Origin: Neoscytalidium dimidiatum | Lineage: Eukaryota > Ascomycota > Dothideomycetes > Botryosphaeriales > Botryosphaeriaceae | Reading direction: 5' to 3' | DNA length: 64,000 bases | Assembly (NCBI GenBank): GCA_037367355.1 | Contig: CM074706.1 | Location: 1,178,001-1,242,000 of the forward strand | Shown: positions 35,290 to 46,981 of the stretch, piece after piece | Position numbering within the stretch: position 1 is the first letter of the stretch | How the letters are laid out: every line of letters begins with the position of its first letter | Notes under the pieces: generated by a model | The model's input: only the letters and a program-made list of their open reading frames with translations | What the model was told of the DNA's origin: nothing | The model's database searches: none | Translations under genes and position numbers: made by a program

Positions 35290-36979
35290 AGACCCGGCCG
35301 ACTCTCGCATGAGATCCTTTGATCTCTTATCACCCGAGAACGATCATTCAATCCTCAATTGCGTGCATTCTCTCGGCGTCGTCCTTCCTGTCCCTCGCTA
35401 GATACCGTATACCCCGAAATCTCCCTCATTGTCCTCCAACCACTCTACGCATGCGTACAAACGTCGGGTTTAATTTTGCGTCGAACCGAGCGGGCAACCC
35501 GAAGTGCGCTTCACGCAGCTTCCCTACATCTCTCGATGAACAGAAATAGAGTGTGATTATTTGAAAAGCGGAAAGAAGAAATCGTCTCCGCTCGTAAACC
35601 TCCGCAGACCAAAACGATCACCGTCCTTGGAGATCTCAAGAAACGCCGTCAAACAAATTCTCTTCTTCTCTGTCTCACAATTCCCTTCAAGAGAAAACCC
35701 CCTTTACCACTTTTTTTAATCAAATCGTACCCTGTTCCCTTATCCTTTTTTCTCTGGTTTCTGTTGGTTCTGTTCATGATACCTGGATTTGCGTGCTTTT
35801 CCCCCCTTATATCTCCTTGTCCTTTTTTTTTTTTTGGCTCTGTGCTTTGTGTGCTTTTCAGCGTTTCCTTGGGTTGCTTTTTTTTTTTGATTCCCGTTTT
35901 CGAAGTCCATGTCACTCACCCCCTTTAGGCCAGTAAAATTTCCTTAATAACATCCGTAACACATCCCGTCTAACATCGATCCAGCGGAAGAGGTTTGACA
36001 AATGGAGAGAGGGGATTTTGGGTTGAAAAGAGCACAGCAGCGTTGTGACTGGGAGGGGAGGAATATCTGGTGAGCGGCACGTTGCATCTGGAGGAGTGCT
36101 GTTGTTGGCAAAGGTCAAGAAGGCAGAGCGGGAGAATAGAAGTGGTATTGAATGCGGGAAATTTGCTCCTAGGCCAGCCGATGGTGAGGACGATGAAGAT
36201 GGCGGCTGTGCGTTTGCGGGGTGAGGAGGGGCGCCTGTATGTAAAGGAAAACTTCTCTATATTGATGACGACAATAACTGCATACCAGGCGTCTTTGTTC
36301 TTTCATTTCGCAAATTTTTCTAACTAGTCAGAATGATACCTCCACGCTCTTGGAATTTTGTGTGTTCGCCTTGTGATTGCTACCTGAGGGCAAAGGTGGA
36401 TCGCAGCTTTACTGATTGCGGTTCCTTGCCGTATACTTTGTGCAATCGGTGGTTACCGCGCGATCAGGAGATTGCGCTGCTCTATTTATGGTAGGGACCC
36501 GCGTGTCCGACTTCATGCATTTTCTTTATAGGGAGCTGTTATCGTCAAGGAGTCCGTGTTAGTGGAGCCCCACAGCATCAATATCAGTCCTCCGTATTCT
36601 TGCACGTGAAAACCCCACCGAATAGCGCACCTGGCAGACTTGCCATCAGCTTATCAAATCAGCCATAAATCGATGGTTTTATCCAGCTCGGAGAATATGG
36701 CAGAATATTCTTCTCTTCAGCGCTTGAGATGGCGTGTGTGGGCCACTCGGGGCTGCAAAAGCATTTGGACGTGGTTAGTGACGGAGCTTCTGCTATTTTA
36801 TAGGAGCATATGTCTTGAACTTTTGTGCATTGCTCCTCTGCTCATTAGAGCCATAGTTTTGCCGACTATACGATGCGGAACTGATCAAAACATGCCTATG
36901 CATATTGAAAACGGAGAATCGTAGCTCATGATATCGCAACTACTATACCGGTAGCGGATCCACATTTTTCTCTTCTTCT
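35290..36979. other. Intergenic between convergent ARF6 and PMI genes
   Basis: About 1.7 kb. 35640-35900 (+) is a long pyrimidine-rich stretch with several T runs of 8-13 nt. The rest is AT-rich without a supported gene. Confidence 0.5.
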
Positions 36980-38527
36980 TTACAGCGAGCTTTTCCTCTC
37001 GCCATCCAGCTCGCAGAATGCCTTGAACGTGACGAACGCCTCTCCCTTCTCGCTCTCGCTCTCGAGCACGCACTCGGCGGTCGCGCCGACGAAGTACACG
37101 TAACCCGGCTCGATCTTCTCCTTCTTCGGGCCCACGGCAATCGTGCCCCTGCCCTCCGTGCACAACACGATGCTCGGCCCTTGGATGGGATCAAATGTCG
37201 CCTTGGCGCCAGGGGCCTTGAGCGCGGTGCGCACGACGCTGAACTCCTCGATGGGCGGGTCGTACAGCTCGCTGTCACTGGCCGAGCTGTACGACTTGGT
37301 GTTGTGCGTGACGTAGGCGTAGTCCTTGGGCACCATCTTCTGCTCCTCGATGGGCGCGTACGAATACGTCAGCATCGACGTCAGCGTGTCGACGTCCTTG
37401 TACTTGGGCGTAAAGCCTGCGCGCACGACGTTGTCGGACGAGGCCATGCACTCGATGATGTCGCCGGACAGATACGCGTGGATGTCGTCGGCCTTCAGGA
37501 ACATAGCCTCGCCGACGTCCAGCTTCACGTAGTTCAGGAAGAACAGCACGAACAGCCCGATGTCGCCGGGGAACTGGGAGGACAGGCGTTGGACCAGCTC
37601 GGCGAGCTCGGATCCGTCGTTGCTGGGCCCGCCGGCGCCGGCGAAGGAGGCACCTTCGGATTGTGCGGCGGAGACGAGCTCTTGCGCGGCGGACTCGACT
37701 TCCGAGGCCGGCGTGGTCATTAGGGACGTGAAGGCCTTTTGGAGAGCGGCTTTGTTCAACTCGGTGTCTTCTTCCGATGAGGACGTTTCCCGGCCCTTGA
37801 TTGTGCTCTCGAAATTTGTGGCAGCCTCTTCGCCGACGAGCTTGCGGAAAGAAGGGACGGTTGCGAGGAAATGTGCGATCTCAGAGAGGGGACGAAAGCC
37901 GCAGAGGCCGTCGAAAGGAGTGACCGCAATGGTCATTTCGGGCTTGTGGTTGTCATCTGGTGCAATCAGCATCATGTCAACAGCGTGGCGGGCCATAGAC
38001 GCGTATACGTACCAGGATAGTTCTTAGGATCCTTGGCGTGCAGTTGCTCGGCCAGCCGCTTGTTGGGGTGGGCTTGAATGCTCAGGGCCTTGCGGATGGA
38101 GAGCACCTTGAACAAGAACGGCAGCTTGCCACCGTAGCGCTCAGTGACCTCGCGGCCCATGAGCATCTGGTTGTCCTGCACCAGGTCTAGAAGCGTGCGC
38201 TGGGTGGCGACGTCCTTGGAAGGTAGCGACGGGTGTGTGCCCATCCAGAGCTCGGCGTAAGGCTTGTCATCTTGGATACTGAACTCGTTCGACGGTGTCG
38301 CGGCAGCAAATTTGGCAGCGGCGGAAGTGGAGCCCACCTTGCCTGGGCGAGGTCAGGTACTGTGATGGAAGAGCACCTCACACGGCTCGAGAGAATTGGG
38401 AGGTGTCAGTGTGTGACGTACCCCAGTCGTAGCTGTTTACGCCTGCGTGGTGGTGTTAGCGGGGTAGTGGTGGGATGAGGTCGGCTGAAGACTTACCGCA
38501 CTGCAGCCGGATTAGAGGGACCTGCAT
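36980..38527 (-). CDS. PMI40: Mannose-6-phosphate isomerase, type I
   Basis: Exons 38527-38497 (31 nt), 38442-38422 (21 nt), 38342-38013 and 37956-36980; 452 aa. The small exons build [19 protein letters not shown], the classic PMI N-terminus. Zinc ligands are visible in SIQAHPNK (Gln and His) and [20 protein letters not shown] (Glu); the fourth ligand, His, is expected in the later segment around [11 protein letters not shown]. The enzyme interconverts fructose-6-P and mannose-6-P and so supplies GDP-mannose for wall mannan, N-glycans and GPI anchors. A Ser/Glu-rich linker near residue 230 is poorly conserved. Divergent from SGF29. Confidence 0.95.
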
Positions 38528-39126
38528 TGTGAAAGGTGTGGATTGAAGCTGCGAGAACGTATACGGGGTTGAGAGATACTGTGCAGGGAGCGACGGTTGC
38601 CGGAGCGAAAGAAAATAAAGGTGCAAGTTGAGGTAGCGGTTGGGCCCCTCGCATCCAACGTCACACTTGGAAACAGATTGGGTATGCTGCGCGCTGAGTG
38701 GCTGCTGGCACAGGCATTAGCACCGCCGGCGGCGACGGGGACTTTGGGGCTTGGCGACGAAGCTTCAGCCCGGCAGCGGCAGGGGTCCAGAAAGGATCGG
38801 CAGCGCGGCATGCGAACGAATGCGCGTGCACCATCGACCATCGCAGCACCACAACCCAACCTCCCAGAGACCGCAGCCACCGCCGCCGCCCGTGGTCCTC
38901 CTTCTTCCCCACCGCTATTTCGCCTGGAGCATTGCGCCCGCCAGCGTGTCTTTGCGCGTCCTTTGAAGACTGCGCATCGCTCCGCATTCGCGCTGCCGGT
39001 CACGCTTCAATGCCCTTCTGATCCTCCCCCCGATCCCCGCCCAGCGAACGCGGAGAAAAGAGCAAGGAACGCGCGGCGGCACATCAGCCTACTCCGATCC
39101 TCCACATCACTACCCACTTGCGGGCC
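38528..39126. promoter_or_regulatory. Bidirectional 5' region, PMI40 / SGF29
   Basis: 599 bp between divergent starts; GC-rich, with long open frames in several phases that lack domains. No factor site identified. Confidence 0.45.
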
Positions 39127-40752
39127 ATGACTTCCCGCAGCAGACCCCGCGGCGCCCAGCTCAAGGATGATGCCGACGAGGAACGTAGCATCTGGAATCA
39201 GCTTCGTGCCGATGCCAAGAAAGTCGATCAGCTCGTGGTAAGTTGTCTCTTTGCTGCGTCGCAATATCTTAAACTTTGGGTCTGGACCTGTGTACGCACT
39301 TTGACCTCGACCATCCCGTGCTTGTAACTCAAACCTGTTGCACTGCTACGTTCAGAGTTAGAGGGTGCGTACCGATGCTCAAGCGTTGTCGTTTCTAACA
39401 GGGCTCATAGAGGGAATCAAACGAGATCGAGAAGCGCATTTTTGAGCTCGGCATAGCGCAACAAGCTATTGAAGGTGATTCACCAGCCATCCCTCGTCTG
39501 CACTGTACTCCACCCTTGTCTTCTTCCCTACAATGCTGTCATCGTACTTTTCACAACTACGCGTTGCGGCAGATCACGTGTCAAGATGCCTTGCCGGACT
39601 TCAAGGAGTCTCCACTACCACGTTATCCAAGAGAGTCCGGCAAGAGGTTGCTCTCTTTATTTGCTGCTGTGCGCGATCTCTTGAGGCTGACTCCTAATGT
39701 AGCTCGTGGAGATATGCCTCCGGCTGATATAGACAACGAACTCGATGATCTCGTTCGGAAGAATATCCGCCTTCATGAAGCTATCAACAGCATGACGGAT
39801 GGGTCATCATCCGATAGCAGCATGTCCATCACCCAGGGACTCGAGCTACTCTCTGCACTCCGTGCCGCATCAGCCACCTCTCCTGACACCATCTCCAACG
39901 GCTCCCGCCATGCCAGCTCCAAGGTCCAACGCAACCCGAAGCGGAGTAAGATTGACCATGCCTCTAATGATGATACTGATTCGATTGCCGATTCTCCCAA
40001 GCCATCTCTCAGCTCAGGCGTTAAGGACCGTCTCGGTGTCGGCGGCAGCAAGGCCGGCAGCCGCAGCGCAAGCGTCGGCGCTGGCCGCGAGACCAGCGTC
40101 AAAGTTGAAGACGGCAACGACAGCATGGACAGCGTCAAAGGTAAAGTTGACGGGACCAGGCTGTCTTCCAGACAGCGAAACCGAACATCGAACAACAAAA
40201 GGTAGACTGACGACGAATAAGTCTCCACCGTCGGCGATCGGCACCGTCTCAGCGTCGGCACTGAGGTCTTTTATCGCAATAAGCAGAAGAACACAGAAGG
40301 CGAGGGCATTCTGTGCAGCGTTACTTCCGTCATCGGCGAAGGGAAACAACGGCGGTATTTCCACTCAGCCCCTATCCCATCATCGTGTTGTACTCATTAG
40401 ATCCTACAGCTACGAAATCATCGACTCTGATCCGGACCCCTCTACCCCGTTGCAACCGTACCGTGCTTCCGTCAACAATCTTGTCCCCATACCTGTTTCC
40501 AATGCCGGACTTTCAGAACTACCGCTCAGGAAAAACGTGCTCGCCGTCTACCCGGGCACTACTACCTTCTATAAGGCCGAGGTCGTGGCTTCTCGAGCAG
40601 GCAAGGGCCTCAAGAAAGATGGAAAAGAAATCGGTGGTGCTCTTGGCGAGCTAAGAGAAGGCTTCGTTCGTCTGCGTTTTGAAGGTGAAGATGAGGCTGA
40701 TCGCGAAATGGATGTCGAGAGAAGATACGTTTTGCCTGAGACGGGGAGATAG
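39127..40752 (+). CDS. SGF29: SAGA-associated factor 29 (tandem Tudor)
   Basis: Exons 39127-39237, 39411-39474, 39703-40201, 40253-40354 and 40410-40752; 372 aa. The N-terminal part is helical (EIEKRIFELGIAQQAIE). A Ser-rich linker with acidic and basic runs follows. The C-terminal SGF29 Tudor pair includes VGTEVFYRNKQKNTEGEGILC and, across the last intron, KQRRYEIIDSDPDP; then VLAVYPGTTTFYKAEV, REGFVRLRFEGEDE and the terminal VERRYVLPE. The Tudor pair reads H3K4me2/3 and recruits the SAGA acetyltransferase. The second intron (39475-39702, 228 nt) is a multiple of three and stop-free, so its retention would give 448 aa; I favour removal because that segment is Cys/His/Pro-rich and unlike the rest. 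Confidence 0.92.
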
Positions 40753-43015
40753 CGGTTAGCCGTTTCTTTTCGCAGTTTTGGAGATTTTCCTTTGCGACGC
40801 GGTTATCCCCAGCATAGGGGTTACGAGATATGCACGCTCTTCGTTTGACTTTACGGCCGGCATGTCTGCATGATCGGAGTTCTTGCTTTTGATGCTAGTA
40901 GGAAAGATCTTAATCCATGGGATTTACGACGATATCGAGTTTGTGGTGGGGAGCTTGCATACAGGTCGTTTCCCAGAATTCGCCTTGAAGGGTGATGTTT
41001 CCTTTATATTTCCACGATGAGAATTGCGACTTTATACTGAATGCTTAATGTGGTATGGAAGGTCTCAGCTAATGATCTCGCGCACCAGCTTTGTTGATAC
41101 GGGTGCCTATGATGCGGCCAAGGTGATATTTCAACGTTGAAGTAGACCCCGTTTCACTTTCCTATCACATGTCGATAAGACCTTGCGGAAATCCCAGTGA
41201 AAGGCTTCAAAGTCGACACTACTCTGAGGTAGGTTGCAAATTGCAGATTCGGCATTCGCACTATTGAGTCCACCTGACAGACACGCTTCGCAGCTGAGCA
41301 TTATTTCCCCACCCTGGCTTCGGAGTCCCGAATGTTTAGCCATGTTGCTCTTTGCTGGCATTGATCAAGTCTTGCCCAATTTCTATTTGTCCCAAGGTTT
41401 CAGCTCGGCGACAGAGCAGAATCTTGGGCTGATTTTTATCTAGTCACAGTTGAACATATGTTCAACTCATATGACTGCCACCATCGTTCTGATCGGAGAG
41501 ACATGTCTGGAGCACTCTACCTGATGCTCTCGACTGGCGATAGCTTGTGCGACATGTCGAAGATCTTAAACCGCCGTAGTATAACTCACGCTCTATTGGA
41601 GTTATGTGCAAAAAATATTTTCCGTATGATGAAGTGTGGGTTTGATATTAAAAAAATTACTAAGGAATCACTAGTCGTACCTATTCCACTTCTTTATCGT
41701 AAGTTCAGTTGTCAGGAAAAGACATATTCTACTACTTGCGGTCGCTGGATACAGCGTATATTACACTAACCGACCGCTGAACCTCAATAAGGTTCATAGA
41801 CGTGATTGCTGATTATTTAACAGCTTATAATGATTCTTCAGAGTTGGAAAAAAGACACAGGGTCACCATGATAGATAGTTTCGTCTTTCACAAAAGCCCA
41901 TATTGTGTGGGTTGTGGGGCAATTGCCAGTTGCCCCGCTTTGAAAGTATCCATATGTAACTATGGTATCAAGAGCCAAGATTGTCTCTATGAGAGATTAC
42001 CCTCTTCGTCCTGGTTGCGTTAATGAGGAAGAGATATTCGTTCGCATGAACGACATCCATATTGCGTTCTACTTAATCCCTGACCTTTAAGGCAAGAGCA
42101 CCCTTGAACGTTTTCATGTCAGAAAGATTCACAAGGCATCTTTAACAGAGCTGAAAGGGCTCAGAATGAGATTGGCGTTAAATTAGTACATGACAAAGGA
42201 GCTTTTGAACTAAAGTGTCGCCTAGATTACTAAGAGCTAAATCTGGATATGGGTAAAGATGAGAAGGAGAATAAGGGAGACTTTTCTTCCATTTTTGTAC
42301 TCATTGCGGACGATGAAAATGCTCATATCCACTTCAAATACGAGACTGACATGAATTTTGGACACTACTCGGCGTGCATGTTCATGACCTAGCTCCTCGA
42401 GAATTACCCTCATCGACTTTGCGGATGGGGCCGTGTGTGAGTGAAGAGTGGCTCAACGGGACCCACGCGATCATCCACGCGCTAGACATCTGACCAGCAA
42501 AATTGATTGAAAATATCCAAAATGATTGGCAAGAGGCGTGAACATGTGGAGCCATGCTTTAGAAGCTGGCATTTTCCGGATGTGGAGCTTAGAGACGCTC
42601 GATTTGCTTCATGCAGGGTTTCGATTGCTACGACAATTTACCTTCCACTCCCTGTGTCATTTGGAGTTCTCGGTTTTCTACGCTCTGAATCTGGGAGATC
42701 TTATCTACGTCAATGCGTTTATTTCGTTTTGTGCGGGATCGTATTATATGGTGCAAACCAGGCGTCACTTGCTATTGGACCTCTTCTTCAAAATAAATTC
42801 TCCTGATTGTTTGATGAACCAATCTGACAGGTTCAGGATTCATGGTCTCCACAGATGGTCGTCGCGGACTGTGCTTATTTGCTCATCTTTCTCCTCTTGT
42901 AGTCGAGCTCTCCGTTAATTCTTTGGAGCTGGTTACATAAGATACTGGAAGAAATATGAGGTATAAATTAGAGAGACGATCGACCTTTGCGCATCTGACC
43001 GACAGCGTCTCCTAG
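40753..43015. other. Gene-poor AT-rich region with repeat traces
   Basis: About 2.3 kb. 41448-41467 is a perfect 20-bp palindrome (AGTTGAACAT/ATGTTCAACT). 41963-41976 reads TGGTATCAAGAGCC, close to the initiator-Met tRNA primer-binding site of copia-type LTR elements. A frame at 42526-42918 is leucine-rich (LETLDLLHAGFRLLRQ), like decayed F-box/LRR proteins. No intact gene. Confidence 0.4.
41448..41976 (+). mobile_element. Possible LTR remnant followed by a primer-binding-site-like motif
   Basis: The interval starts with a palindrome containing TTGAACATATGTTCAA. It ends just before TGGTATCAAGAGCC, which differs by one inserted A from the TGGTATCAGAGCC used by many copia elements to bind initiator-Met tRNA. 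There is no second copy in the window and no pol frame, so this is tentative. Confidence 0.25.
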
Positions 43016-43609
43016 TCAAAAGCCAACGAAGGCGTCCAACTTCTTCTGGTTATACACATCCGCCTCCACCAGCCGCTCCCACTTCTACAACAGTCGTCAG
43101 CACCCATCTCCTCACCTCAAAGTTTAGGAAAACCTACCCCCTCAGGCGTGACTTTAAATAGCGTCGGCAGATTCGTAACCTCGAATGGCTTCTTCCTCCA
43201 CACGTTCTCCGGGGTCCGCCACCTGCAAATCCCATCAGAACCCGTTAGCACGCTAATCGTAAACCGACAACGGTCCGCTCCTCATCATGCGAAGAAAAAG
43301 CAAATGAGCATACTCGGCCTTGTCCCCCGCATACGCCACAACTACCTTCTCACCATACTTCCCTCCAAACTTCTTCTCAATCAACGGCTCCGCAGCCCTG
43401 CAATCGCCGCACCAGCTCTGGCCATCCACGTGCGACGCGTAAACGACGACGAAGCCGTTGGCGCCTGTGGACGCGGCGTCCGCCTCGAGCGTCTTGGCGA
43501 GCTCGGCTGGCGACGCAGTGGTCGTGGTGAGGGGCATGGCGGCAGGCCGTAACGTGTAAGCTAGCGAGCGAGGTCCGGATCTGATAAGCGGCGGGAGGGC
43601 CTTGAACAT
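43016..43609 (-). CDS. Thioredoxin-like protein, TRP14/TXNDC17 (DUF953) type
   Basis: Exons 43609-43314, 43222-43138 and 43084-43016; 149 aa. A second ATG at 43537 would give 125 aa, the usual family size. The extra 24 residues (MFKALPPLIRSGPRSLAYTL) are basic, without acidic residues, and could be a mitochondrial presequence. The core shows FVVVYASHVDGQSWCGDCRAA, so the active site is WCGDC (WCPDC in human TRP14), with WRTPENVWRK formed across intron 1 and LPTLFKV carrying the cis-Pro. TRP14-type proteins reduce small disulfides and nitrosothiols. The C-terminal helix ends LDAFVGF. Phases agree at both introns. Confidence 0.9.
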
Positions 43610-44238
43610 ATAAACGCGGGTGTGGCGTGGAGGAAAAAGTAGGTTCGGGAAGAGGCAGATGGCTTAAGTGCGGGTAAGGTTCTCTCTCTCGCGCGCGCGT
43701 CTACTCTCGCTTACGTGGTTTTCAGGGAATTTGCTCATTCGTCGGCGGGATGATGCGAGTGTAGATTCACGCCTTCAGGTTGCTCAACAGAACCGTGCAC
43801 GCGCCAGAAAAGAGTTCCCATGATTTTATACTATAGTCCACATGCAGAATATCCGAATATGCAACCCAGACGATGTCCCGACCCATCCATCACTCCTGTT
43901 GAGGTTCTGAATACGCCGCAGAAAGAGTGTAGGTACAAGGGAGAAGAAGTGAATGGACGCCATAAAAAAGACGAAAACCGCCGCGGTGTATATTCCAAAC
44001 CAAAGCACAAGCCAAACCCAAGGAAGTATGCCTGTATGCGATCCATACAAAAAAGGAAAAAAAAAAAACCAGCCAACAATTGCCACAACCGCCATCTATT
44101 CCCACCGTTGACCAACCGGGCCGGGTCTTTGGCCGATACCACTTTCTCATATCCGTCCTTCTACTTTATTCACCCTCTAGACTCTTACCTCGACAGACAC
44201 TGCAGCTTGCATGGACAGTCCTTTCTACCAGCACAACT
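43610..44238. other. TRX-like promoter and PFK2 3' region
   Basis: About 630 bp. Contains CT/CG dinucleotide-rich sequence at 43681-43705 (TCTCTCTCTCGCGCGCGCG) upstream of the thioredoxin-like gene and an A run at 44058-44068. No gene. Confidence 0.5.
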
Positions 44239-46320
44239 CTACGAGCTCGGGTCGACGTGGCTAGCCTTGATAATCAGCGGCTGGGGCGTAATGCGACCGT
44301 CCTGCGGCGTCAAAGTGCCGCTTCGGCCTCGCGAAGCCGCTAAAGCAGCAAGGCCCTGGCTTCCTTTTCCAATGATCTCGCCGCCAACTGTAGCACTGCG
44401 GGGACGAGCTATGGATGTGCCAACGGAAGCCGCCTGCGGGCCTCCAGCAGGTACGATACCCGAAGCCGTGGCGAGATAAGGTTCTTGAGAGGCCGGAGTA
44501 GCCAAGCCCGACGGTAGAGGAGAAGGCGTAACCTGGCCAGAAGGAGGCACAGGAATTGCGATATCCTCGGGGGAGGCCGGAACAATTTTCTCGGGGAGGC
44601 CAGGGATATGGATACGCTTGGCTGAGTTGTTGTAGGAAGCAGGGATAATCTAAGTAGTATCGACCATCAGTGGCAACCGAGCAAGCAAAGAGCAATCGCT
44701 GAGGGATACGAGACAACGCGCCAAACCACGGCGCAAGAAAGAGTGTAGATGGAGATACTCACCTCAATAATCTCGTCTCGCGGAAAGTCTAACTTGGGAA
44801 TATCTGTTGCGTTGCAAGCCATCAAGTAGCCGTATAAGACACGGAGAACGCTTTCATGGGCTATGATCAGTAGATCGTTTTGCTCACGCTCGAGCTCAAG
44901 AATAATGGGCTCGAGTCTCACAGCAAGATCATGGTACGACTGATTTCGTGTCAGTAAGATTTGGACACTCCACTTCGGAGATATCTCGCAGAGAATGGGG
45001 GTAAATACCTCAGCCCGTGGATAACGGTGGTGGTAGGGATCCGCCTCATGCTTTGCAACCTCTTCTGGGTATTCCCGCCTGATTTGAGCTTCCGTCATCT
45101 TCTCACACACGCCCGGATGGAGTTGGCTCATTTGGCTGCGTTGCCGGACTCTGTATCCAAGGTTCGCAAGCGGATTAGATGTTTCCACGGTACGCCGGCG
45201 GGTCGAAGTCCACACGGTTAGCGGCTTCAGCTGAGCTGTAGGGCCGCCCTGCGCTTGCAGAGCTTTTCTTTCTTCTTCTCGGTGCCTCAGTAACGTCTCC
45301 GTCATCTTCTGTGCGTAATCCTCGCCTTCGGGAGACAATGACGCATCGGCCTTGTAGGAATCTTCTTCCCTCGTGGTTCCGGCACGCGCAAAGTAGGTGT
45401 GCCGCGACTTAATGTGTAGGTTCAAAAGGTAAAAGACAATACGCTGTGAGAGGTAACCGAAGTTGCAGCTGTTAACGATGACACGCTCGCCGGCGTTGAT
45501 CATTTTGACCCAATGCAAATCCGGTTCTTCCATGGTCTCGAAATGTGGTATTCTTGAAGAAATGCGCTGGAGATAGTCCTTTATGGCGTCCTCATCCTTC
45601 CAGCCGACATAGTCTGGAGAAGAAATCTTCACGCTCCGCACGTTTTCCTCGATGATTTTCTCGTCTGTGCACTGCGACTCGATGAAGAGGGTCTGAATCT
45701 GGCGCTTGGCAAACTCTCTTGCTAAGGCAGCTCGGCCGGCGGAAATAGCGTTCACTGCGTCATAAATGGCCACCTGACCATTCTCGTGCTCGAGGAAATG
45801 GTAGATATCTTCTCTGCACTTCTTGAGGATCTTGTTGCGCAATAGCACCGAGCTTGGCGAGGCGTTCACGTAGAAGTAGTCCTGAGGGACGTCTTTTCCA
45901 GGGCCCATGGTTGCTCTTCTATAGTCGCCGAGGTGAAACACGTGCGTCTTTACGCCGAGCCATCTCAAGTAACGGGCTACGGCTACGGAGATGTGCGTCT
46001 TGCCTCTGGCCGGCAAGCCAACAGTCGCAATAACGATGCGGCCGGAGTGGAACAGGCGACCCGACTCGGTGCTGTACAGCTGAGCGGGCGCCATCTCTTC
46101 TTTTTCAGGCAAGTCATGGATGGCGTCGATGAAGGTGCTCGACCTCCGCCGGTACCTGGGCGAGTTGGCCGCCACCTCGGCGGTTCTGCGATCTCGTCAG
46201 TAGAAACGCACGCAAAGGCAGGCGCATATCCTCATGCGCGACTGCCGGCGGAGCATTCTCAGCGCGGCGGCCCATCACGTGGGCAGGCGCGCGCAAGTTG
46301 ACGTACAGTAAAGTGTCCAT
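44239..46320 (-). CDS. 6-phosphofructo-2-kinase with inactive bisphosphatase domain
   Basis: Exons 46320-46307 (14 nt), 46185-45009, 44939-44763 and 44649-44239; 592 aa. The first ATG-containing exon is only 14 nt. Kinase domain: P-loop GLPARGKT (about 61-68), HLGDYRRA, and the segment VNSCNFGYLSQRIVFYLLN. In the bisphosphatase domain the catalytic RHG motif reads FARAGTT, so the phospho-accepting His is Ala. Other parts are kept: RRRTVET, HHRYPRAE joined to SYHDLAVRLEP after removal of a 69-nt in-frame intron (44940-45008), and IIAHESV. The enzyme should therefore only make fructose-2,6-bisphosphate, as in yeast Pfk26, where Ser replaces the His (known for that family). The Pro/Ser/Thr-rich tail of about 135 aa is probably a regulatory phosphorylation region. 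Divergent from TOM40. Confidence 0.93.
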
Positions 46321-46981
46321 GATGGCGGGGAAAGGCGCTGTCGTAGGCGCGTCGATAGGCGGTGGAAGAAGGAGTGGAGGGCCCGGAGGCACGGGCAGAA
46401 ATTTCTGAGATGTAAATACGTAGGCGGCTCAGAAGCGGTGTTGGGATCGCAACAAGATGGAAGGCCAAGGATCTAGATGAGGGCGGCAGAAAGCGGAGCC
46501 CAGTGGGCAGCAGTCACGCCAGTCAGAGCGCGTTTCAGTGGCCAGGGCGAGGGTGGGCTGCGAGTCGTGAGAGACGACGGAGCCCTGCAGTCGCGGAGCG
46601 GCCTGTGAGTTGGGGCACGGGGATCTCGAGCTGGTCGCGCGCGTCAACAAGCAGCAGCAACTCTCGCATTCGGGCCCCGCTGACGAGCGGCGATAAGGTG
46701 CGTCGTCGGGTCGAAGCAGGCAGGGCAGGCTGGCTGGAGCGCACGTGCGACGTTGCCGATTGGCCGCGCTGGCCGCATCCCGTCACTGTCGAAAAAGTCG
46801 GCCGCCGAGCTCTGGCTGCGCAGCATCATCAACTTCGCCCGCGAGCCATCAATTCCGCATCGCCCCATTCGCGCCGTCCAAGCCGCCCGCGCGCCCATCT
46901 CTTCCCGGCTCCTGCTTCCCGGTCGCGCACCGTGCCGTCTCCCTCCATTCTCCTCAGCCCGCACATCTGCATCTCGTACAA
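46321..46981. promoter_or_regulatory. Bidirectional 5' region, PFK2 / TOM40
   Basis: 661 bp between divergent starts, GC-rich, with a C/T-rich tract before TOM40. No specific site assigned. Confidence 0.45.

Noticed and set aside
39799..40752. A 317-codon plus frame overlapping SGF29
   Set aside because: Only its last ~114 codons are real coding sequence (final SGF29 exon); the first part is out of frame with the linker exon and reads through an intron.
44940..45008. Extra 23 residues inside PFK2 as a lineage-specific insertion
   Set aside because: The segment begins GTATTT, has a CTGAC branch site and ends CAG; removing it restores the conserved PRAE-SYHDLAVRLEP, so it is an intron.
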